Assembly (NCBI GenBank): GCA_003551705.1
Contig: PUNJ01000048.1
Coordinates: forward strand, 1-32,121
From: Chloroflexota bacterium
Lineage (GTDB): Bacteria; Chloroflexota; Dehalococcoidia; UBA2247; RBG-13-53-26
Direction of reading: 5' to 3'
Length of the DNA: 32,121 nucleotides
Positions 30,948 through 32,121 of this stretch are shown here, in pieces. Positions within the stretch are counted from its first letter, which is position 1. Every line of letters starts with the position of its first letter. The translations under genes and the position numbers were made by a program. The notes under the pieces are model-generated. The model made no database searches. It saw only the letters and a list, made by a program, of their open reading frames with translations, and was not told where the DNA came from.

Positions 30948-32121
30948 TTGTCACTAGCCAGGGTTTTCTCATCTGCAACCGTTGGCCTTGAAGGACGTCT
31001 TGTAGAGGTAGAAGTCTACTTGTCCGGCGGCCTGCCCAGTATCACGGTTGTGGGCTTGCCCGATACTGCGGTACAAGAGGCACGTGAGAGGGTCAGGGCT
31101 GCCATACGCAGTTCCGGTTTCTTCTTTCCGGCAAGGAGGATCACGGTAAACCTGGCTCCTGCGGACCTCAGAAAAGAAGGGCCCGTATATGACCTGCCCA
31201 TCGCCATGGGCATTCTCTTAGGTTCGGGACAGGTCAGGGGAAACTTCGACGGGACCCTGTTTCTTGGAGAGCTGTCTCTGGATGGGAGTCTACGGCATAC
31301 CCATGGTATCCTGCCTATGGTAGCTACTGCCAGGGAGAAAGGACTCTCGACGGTCATAGTGCCCCGGATAGACGCAGCCGAGGCAGCCCTCATCGATGGT
31401 ATACAGATTCTTGCGGTGGACTGCCTGGCAGAACTGGTGGCCCATTTGAGAGGAGAGTTCCCGATTGCGCCTTACCAGGGGCTACCCCGAACTCTTGTTA
31501 ATGACTCTCTGTGGCAAGCTAACGATCTTGCACATGTCAAGGGCCAGGAAAATGCGAAGCGTGCTCTGGAGGTAGCGGCGGCCGGCGGACACAATATGAT
31601 CATGACCGGCCCGCCCGGCAGCGGGAAGACGATGCTGGCTCGCTCTTTGCCTTCCATACTTCCCCCCATATCGCCCGACGAAGCCCTGGAAGTCACCAAG
31701 ATCTATAGCGTCAGCGGTCTCCTGCCATCTGAGACCCCGTTGATTACCCGGAGGCCTTTCCGGTCTCCACACTACACCATCTCCCAGGCTGGGCTTGTAG
31801 GTGGTGGTCGCTGGCCTAAACCTGGCGAGATCAGCCTGAGCCACAGAGGTGTCCTGTTCCTGGATGAGTTGCCAGAGTTCGGTCATAATACCCTGGAGGT
31901 GTTGCGCCAGCCCTTGGAGGACAAGGTGGTGACCATCAGCAGGGCACAGGGCAGCGTTACTTTTCCAGCCGGGTTCACGCTGATTGCCGCACGAAATCCT
32001 TGCCCATGCGGTTATCTGGGACATTTTCGAAAAGAATGTCGTTGCTCGGCAAATGAGGTGACCCGCTACCAGAAGAGAATCAGCGGTCCGTTGCTCGACC
32101 GCATCGACATCTTCGTCGACG
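30948..32121 (+). CDS. YifB/ComM-family Mg-chelatase-like AAA+ ATPase (3' truncated by window)
   Basis: The frame runs open from TTG 30948 to the window edge, 391 codons so far of a family usually about 500 residues long. The N-terminal ChlI-like domain reads [47 protein letters not shown] and [10 protein letters not shown]. The AAA+ domain has Walker [12 protein letters not shown], the [16 protein letters not shown] motif, Walker [11 protein letters not shown] and [10 protein letters not shown]. ComM in naturally competent bacteria is a helicase that speeds branch migration during transformation, while YifB elsewhere has no firm role. RBS AGGGG lies 6 nt upstream of the TTG; no ATG exists near the conserved N-terminus, so the TTG start is well supported. 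It is divergent from the methyltransferase operon. Confidence 0.93.
   Translation, partial: MSLARVFSSATVGLEGRLVEVEVYLSGGLPSITVVGLPDTAVQEARERVRAAIRSSGFFFPARRITVNLAPADLRKEGPVYDLPIAMGILLGSGQVRGNFDGTLFLGELSLDGSLRHTHGILPMVATAREKGLSTVIVPRIDAAEAALIDGIQILAVDCLAELVAHLRGEFPIAPYQGLPRTLVNDSLWQANDLAHVKGQENAKRALEVAAAGGHNMIMTGPPGSGKTMLARSLPSILPPISPDEALEVTKIYSVSGLLPSETPLITRRPFRSPHYTISQAGLVGGGRWPKPGEISLSHRGVLFLDELPEFGHNTLEVLRQPLEDKVVTISRAQGSVTFPAGFTLIAARNPCPCGYLGHFRKECRCSANEVTRYQKRISGPLLDRIDIFVD

Overview
The window reads as a bacterial chromosome segment from an anaerobe. The evidence is an oxygen-sensitive glycyl radical enzyme with its activase, a corrinoid methyltransferase operon of the MttB type, an iron-sulfur/FMN/FAD old-yellow-enzyme-type reductase, and several acyl-CoA genes. 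An Asp23/Gls24 protein, heavy use of AGG (Arg) and ATA (Ile) codons, TTG/GTG starts and a GC content that looks to be in the mid-50s fit an uncultured Chloroflexota of the Dehalococcoidia kind. That placement is an inference, and other Gram-positive-like anaerobes are possible. No tRNA, rRNA, CRISPR array or insertion sequence was recognised.

Layout. 1-357: no convincing gene, then a -10-like site. 358-5792 (+): an operon of a VOC-fold protein, a glycyl radical enzyme, its activase, a medium-chain dehydrogenase and a hotdog thioesterase, closed by a hairpin terminator near 5917. 6225-6629 (+): Asp23/Gls24 protein with its own terminator. 7114-11047 (+): RarA, an alpha/beta hydrolase and a 2,4-dienoyl-CoA-reductase-like enzyme. 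11171-13099 (+): gyrB, with a clear promoter and terminator. 13199-15977 (-): J-domain protein, histone-deacetylase-like protein and ROK kinase, the last two joined by a 4-nt overlap. 16276-21180 (-): PPOX-like protein, two acyl-CoA dehydrogenases, DUF35 protein, Ltp2-like thiolase and MaoC-like protein, with promoter and terminator. 21319-22512 (+): a metallo-beta-lactamase-fold hydrolase and a possible 45-residue membrane peptide. 22673-30110 (-): TIGR04076 protein, PhnP/PqqB-like protein, an asparagine-synthetase-like protein lacking its glutaminase cysteine, corrinoid protein, two MttB-family methyltransferases and a MetH-activation-domain protein. 30111-30947: a long leader with promoters and an inverted repeat. 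30948-end (+): a YifB/ComM-family ATPase, cut by the window edge.

Three gene sets look like coherent systems. (1) The glycyl radical operon probably converts an unidentified substrate by radical chemistry, with later steps at the alcohol/ketone and acyl-CoA level. (2) The 16-21 kb operon has the gene composition of the actinobacterial cholesterol side-chain (igr-type) cassette: paired acyl-CoA dehydrogenases, a MaoC fold, DUF35 and an Ltp2-like aldolase/thiolase. It sits here in an apparent anaerobe, with telling active-site losses. (3) The 25-30 kb operon is a corrinoid demethylation system in which a SAM-binding MetH-type activation domain is found where a RamA/RACo-type activator might be expected. 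A candidate structured leader lies in front of it.
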